Source: Streptomyces sp. CBMA156 (lineage in GTDB: Bacteria; Actinomycetota; Actinomycetes; Streptomycetales; Streptomycetaceae). From it: a DNA stretch of 64,000 bases. The first letter of the stretch is position 1; each line of letters starts with the position of its first letter. Below are positions 61,044 to 64,000 of this stretch, one piece after another. Below the pieces are notes generated by a model, which had not been told where the DNA came from, did no database searches, and worked only from the letters and a program-made list of their open reading frames with translations. The translations under genes were made by a program, and so were the position numbers. The stretch spans positions 1 to 64,000 of the forward strand of contig NZ_MSJQ01000385.1 of NCBI RefSeq assembly GCF_014596515.1, given 5' to 3'.

Positions 61044-63086
61044 CTACTTCAACAGTCCGTCCAGGAAGGGGTTTCCGAACACCCGGTGCGGGTCGTGGCG
61101 GTCCAGGACGGCGACCGCCTCATCCCATCCGGGCCCACCGCCGGCCCGCAGGCTGTCGGGAATGGCCCGGTCGAGCAGGTCCTGATCGGACCAGGCGGCG
61201 TCGGCGGTGTAGGCCCACCCCTTGGACCACTCGACCCGCAGCCCCGCCCGGGTGCCGTCGAAGGTGCGCAGCAGCCACTGCTCCAGCTCCCGGGCGAAGC
61301 GCTCCAGTCCGGGGGTACCGGGGAAGGCGAGGACGTCCAGCCAGACCGCCGTGTCCCACTCGGGGCGGTCCGCGCGCGGGCGCAGCGCCGAGAGCAGCGG
61401 GGGCCGGGCGCCGGGAACGCCGGAGGAGGCGGGGTCGTCCAGGCCGGTGGCCCGGATCTCCACCGCGCCGTTCACCGGGAACTCGCCCCTGGCCTGGTAG
61501 GCGGCGAGCAACTCCCGGTAGTAGGCGGCGAATTCGCTCACCACCCACTGGAGATCGGCGCGCTTGGTGAGGATCGCGTAGCCGTTGGCGGTGACCCGCA
61601 GGGTGGTCGGGCGGACGTACTGGAGCAGGGCGCGCGAGGGGCCCCAGAGATCGGAGCGCAGTCCGCCCGCCAGCAGGTGGGTGAGCACCTCACCGCTGAG
61701 CAGTCGGCGGAGCAGCCCGCCGGAGAGCAGCACCTCCGTGATGTCCCCGGTGAGGCTCACCTTCGCGACCAGGTACTGGAGTTGGCCGAACAGTGGAGCC
61801 GACGCCCAGGCCCCGGTGACGATCTCGCCGGCGAGCCGGGCGACCGGTTCCGGAATGCTGTCCGAGAAGGGGTAGTTGTACGGGTGGTCGACGGCGAGGG
61901 AGGCGAACGGCTTGCTCGGGGAGACACTCCAGGTCTTGAGCCAGGGGTAGTCGGTGTAGGCGAACCAGATCGCCTCGGCCCGGCCGTCGCGTTCCACGAA
62001 GTCGGCGAAGGTACGCGGGCCGCTTCCGCCGCCGAGGACACCGCCCAGTACTCCTCCGAGCACGCCGCCGAGCCCGCCGTCCGTACCGGTTCCCGCACCG
62101 GCGCCGGCACCCGTGCCGCTGCCCGTACCGCTGCCGGAGCCGCTGCCCGGGCGGGCGAAGAGATCGCTCGCCGGGATGTCGAGCCGGCTGACGCAGCGCA
62201 GCGGCCGGTCGGCGCCGGCCCTCAGCACCACCTCGGTGAGGAAGGCGCGGCCCAGGTGCACCAGGAAGGCGGCGCTGTCGGCCTCGGAGCGGTCGAAGCC
62301 GCGCAGCGTGTAGCGGCCGGTGGCCGGGTCGAGGACGACGGCGGTGAGCCGGACGACCTGGTTGCTGACCGACCCGTAGCCGTGCCCCTCCGGCCGCACC
62401 TCACCGGCGGCCGGCACGGCGGTGCCGTGGCCTCCGATGGCGAGCACCCCGCCCACGGTGATCTCGCCGGGGGCCGGGCAGGCGGTCAGGCCGAGGCCGC
62501 GGCCCGCCAGGTGTGCGAGCAGCGCCTCCATGGTGGCGCCGGTCTGCACCCGGACGGTGCCGGGCGAGTCGGCGCTGATGGCCGTGAGGTGGCGACTGGT
62601 GTCCAGCAGCAGGACCCGGGCGCTCTCCCTGGTACCGGCCGCGACGGTGAGCGGCGCCCAGGTATGCCGGTAGCCGGAGGCGCGCAGCCGCCAGCCGTTG
62701 GCGTGCGCCCAGTCGGCGAGGGCCGGGACCTCCTCGGGGGTGCGGGGCGCGCAGGTCCACAGCTGGTCGGTGCGGATCTCGCCGGACCAGTTCTGGAAGA
62801 CCCGCTGGTACAGCTCGGTGCCGGCGGGCAACGCGGGCGGTACGGGCGTGGCGGCCTCGGCGCTGTCGGGGCCGATGGTGCCGCGCAACAGCCAGGCCGC
62901 ACCGCCGAGCGCCGCCGACGCGCCCAGCAGCTGCCGCCGGGTGAGGCCTCCGGGAGTGTTCGTGACGGCCTCGGTGTCGGTGGCGTCGGTGGACGCGGCC
63001 GCGTCAGCGGAGGCATCCGTCGGAATCATCCCCTCTGATATCGCCCCGTCGCCCGCTCCGCTCGTCGGCCCGTGTCCTGTGGTCAT
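61044..63086 (-). CDS. Tat-exported FAD-linked oxidase, cholesterol oxidase (class II)-like
   Basis: The product (680 aa) has a twin-arginine signal TRRQLLGASAALGGAAWLL near 49-67 after a long N-region. A PCMH-type FAD domain follows (LRASGYRHTWAPL; GATMEALLAHLAGRGLGL; ITVGGVLAIGGHGTAVP), in which the His of GGHGT is in the place of the covalent FAD ligand. The C-terminal part (ATGLDDPASSG; WSKGWAYTADAAW; HDPHRVFGNPFLDGLL) fits the class II cholesterol oxidase substrate domain. A Gly/Ser/Thr/Ala insert with GGVLGGVLGGVLGGG (nt 62025-62160) is unusual. ATG 63086 follows GGGGCGGACGG; ATG 63029 would shorten the N-region. Confidence 0.87.
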   Translation of the reverse strand: MTTGHGPTSGAGDGAISEGMIPTDASADAAASTDATDTEAVTNTPGGLTRRQLLGASAALGGAAWLLRGTIGPDSAEAATPVPPALPAGTELYQRVFQNWSGEIRTDQLWTCAPRTPEEVPALADWAHANGWRLRASGYRHTWAPLTVAAGTRESARVLLLDTSRHLTAISADSPGTVRVQTGATMEALLAHLAGRGLGLTACPAPGEITVGGVLAIGGHGTAVPAAGEVRPEGHGYGSVSNQVVRLTAVVLDPATGRYTLRGFDRSEADSAAFLVHLGRAFLTEVVLRAGADRPLRCVSRLDIPASDLFARPGSGSGSGTGSGTGAGAGAGTGTDGGLGGVLGGVLGGVLGGGSGPRTFADFVERDGRAEAIWFAYTDYPWLKTWSVSPSKPFASLAVDHPYNYPFSDSIPEPVARLAGEIVTGAWASAPLFGQLQYLVAKVSLTGDITEVLLSGGLLRRLLSGEVLTHLLAGGLRSDLWGPSRALLQYVRPTTLRVTANGYAILTKRADLQWVVSEFAAYYRELLAAYQARGEFPVNGAVEIRATGLDDPASSGVPGARPPLLSALRPRADRPEWDTAVWLDVLAFPGTPGLERFARELEQWLLRTFDGTRAGLRVEWSKGWAYTADAAWSDQDLLDRAIPDSLRAGGGPGWDEAVAVLDRHDPHRVFGNPFLDGLLK

Positions 63087-63211
63087 CGTCCGTCCGCCCC
63101 TCGCGCTGGTCCCCCCGGGCCGAACTGCGGCAATCCGGGTCCGGCCGGAGTCGGCCCGGCCCGATCCGGAGCGTATGAAGGGGTGGACGGCAGTTTGAAG
63201 CGCCTTCCGTC

Positions 63212-63263
63212 GATCTCACTCCTTCGAGTGAGATCAGCCCGATTGGGACCCTGGGCCCCAATC
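63212..63263. promoter_or_regulatory. Two adjacent inverted repeats in a divergent promoter region
   Basis: GATCTCACTC-CTTC-GAGTGAGATC (63212-63235) is perfect over 10 bp. GATTGGG and CCCAATC (63241-63263) pair over 7 bp around nine bases. Both lie between the divergent oxidase and nitrilase genes, so regulator binding is a better guess than termination. TAGATT at 63315-63320 may be the -10 of the nitrilase gene. Confidence 0.55.
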
Positions 63264-63360
63264 GCCTCCTCCGCCCCTCGCACGCCTTCGTTGCCCGTGC
63301 CACCGACGGGCGCATAGATTGATCATGACCAGCTCACCCCGCCCCGCCGGAGGCTCCGCC

Positions 63361-64000
63361 ATGCCCTCGTCCGCGACCTCTGCCACAACCTCTGCCACTG
63401 CCTCTCCCACGCCCGCGCCGCTGACCGTCGCGGTAGCCCAGCCCGTCTGCGCCGCCGCAGGCCGTCCGGACACCGTCTCCGAGAACGTGGCCCTGCATGC
63501 CGAGGCGGTACGGGCGGCGGGCACGCGGCTGGTGGTGTTCCCCGAGCTGTCGCTGACCGGCTACGACCTGGCCGCACCGGCCGTCGGCCCGGCGGACGCC
63601 CGCCTCGCTCCGCTGGTGGCGGCCTGCGCCACGACCGGCGCCGTCGCCCTGGTCGGGGCGCCGGTCGCCGAGGCCGACGGGCGCGAGTCCATCGCCACCC
63701 TGGTGGTGACCGGGGAGGGCGCCGTCGTGGCCTACCGGAAGATGCGGCTCCACGGCGCCGAGATGGAACGTTTCACCCCCGGAGAGAAGCCCGTCACCCT
63801 GGAGCTGGACGGCCTGCGGCTCGGCCTCGCGATCTGCGCGGACGCCGCCGACCCGGCGCACGCCGAGGAGACCGTCGCGCTCGGCGTCGACGCCTACGTC
63901 GCCTCCACCCTCTACGGGCCCGGTGCCGCCCAGGCCGAGCGCCGGGACGGACACTTCCGCGACCGGGCCGCCGCCCACGGCGTGTGGTGCGTGCTCGCGA
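63361..64000 (+). CDS. Carbon-nitrogen hydrolase (nitrilase superfamily), cut by window edge
   Basis: The visible 213 residues show a nitrilase fold: LTVAVAQPVCAAAGRPD, then catalytic Glu in LVVFPELSLTGYDL near 62, Lys in VVAYRKMRLHGAE near 123 and Cys in LGLAICADAADP near 157. ATG 63361 follows GGAGG; an in-frame ATG at 63325 lacks a ribosome site. The first 25 residues are a Ser/Ala/Thr run. Substrate cannot be assigned. The gene continues beyond the right edge. Confidence 0.9.
   Translation, partial: MPSSATSATTSATASPTPAPLTVAVAQPVCAAAGRPDTVSENVALHAEAVRAAGTRLVVFPELSLTGYDLAAPAVGPADARLAPLVAACATTGAVALVGAPVAEADGRESIATLVVTGEGAVVAYRKMRLHGAEMERFTPGEKPVTLELDGLRLGLAICADAADPAHAEETVALGVDAYVASTLYGPGAAQAERRDGHFRDRAAAHGVWCVLA

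Overview
The window is very GC-rich DNA (roughly 73-75% G+C by eye) with strong third-position GC, GTG and TTG starts, 4-bp GTGA/ATGA overlaps, conservon genes, a DasR-like box, a heavy-metal-binding YbjQ protein and a phenylacetate operon. This fits a filamentous actinomycete of the Streptomyces/Kitasatospora type. No rRNA, tRNA, CRISPR, transposase, integrase or phage gene was recognised. It reads as chromosomal housekeeping and accessory DNA, not a biosynthetic gene cluster.

Layout, left to right. 1-1.6 kb: an ECF-type sigma factor gene diverging from a small secreted protein, with a Crp-like box between. 1.8-9.1 kb (minus): a conservon (cvnA-B-C-D) preceded by an MHYT membrane sensor gene and a cytochrome P450 gene. 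9.6-12.5 kb (plus): modABC molybdate transporter. 12.7-17.3 kb: a NarL-type two-component pair diverging from an ABC exporter with two tandemly duplicated permeases. 17.5-21.1 kb: Pth2-like protein, an acidic protein of unknown function, YbjQ and a flavin monooxygenase. 21.1-25.2 kb (minus): paaABCDE phenylacetyl-CoA epoxidase with a palindromic operator upstream. 25.5-30.0 kb (minus): M20 peptidase with a possible coupled small ORF, then a second two-component pair. 30.3-35.6 kb: methyltransferase, GNAT, TetR, ADP-ribosylglycohydrolase, two GlsB/YeaQ membrane proteins and a glycosyltransferase. 35.8-39.4 kb (plus): a two-gene Gabija-like defence module (OLD-type ATPase/TOPRIM nuclease plus UvrD-like helicase) with visibly lower GC. 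39.4-44.5 kb (minus): a reductive pyrimidine/hydantoin degradation operon. 44.9-46.2 kb (plus): a cysteine-rich leader peptide, cysteine dioxygenase and rhodanese. 46.4-49.9 kb (plus): glycine-betaine/choline-type ABC importer. 50.2-55.7 kb: lipoprotein, GH18 chitinase with a DasR-like promoter box, MFS exporter, small membrane-anchored protein. 56.2-59.0 kb (minus): phosphodiesterase, crystallin-J1-like protein, glutaryl-CoA-type dehydrogenase. 59.1-61.0 kb: azlCD exporter diverging from an XRE-cupin regulator over three matching inverted repeats. 61.0-64.0 kb: Tat-exported cholesterol-oxidase-like flavoenzyme and a partial nitrilase.

The most unusual structure is a dispersed family of heptamer-based inverted repeats (units like ACAGATR, ACAGCNG) at seven intergenic sites, each at the 3' end of at least one transcription unit. 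The best copies are perfect palindromes of 48 and 44 bp. They are unusually AT-rich for this DNA, look like transcription terminators, and place TGA/TAA triplets in several frames. A wider pattern accompanies them: several genes have the stop codon itself inside a short tandem duplication (periods 7, 9, 13, 16 or 19 bp). I know of no named family that this matches.
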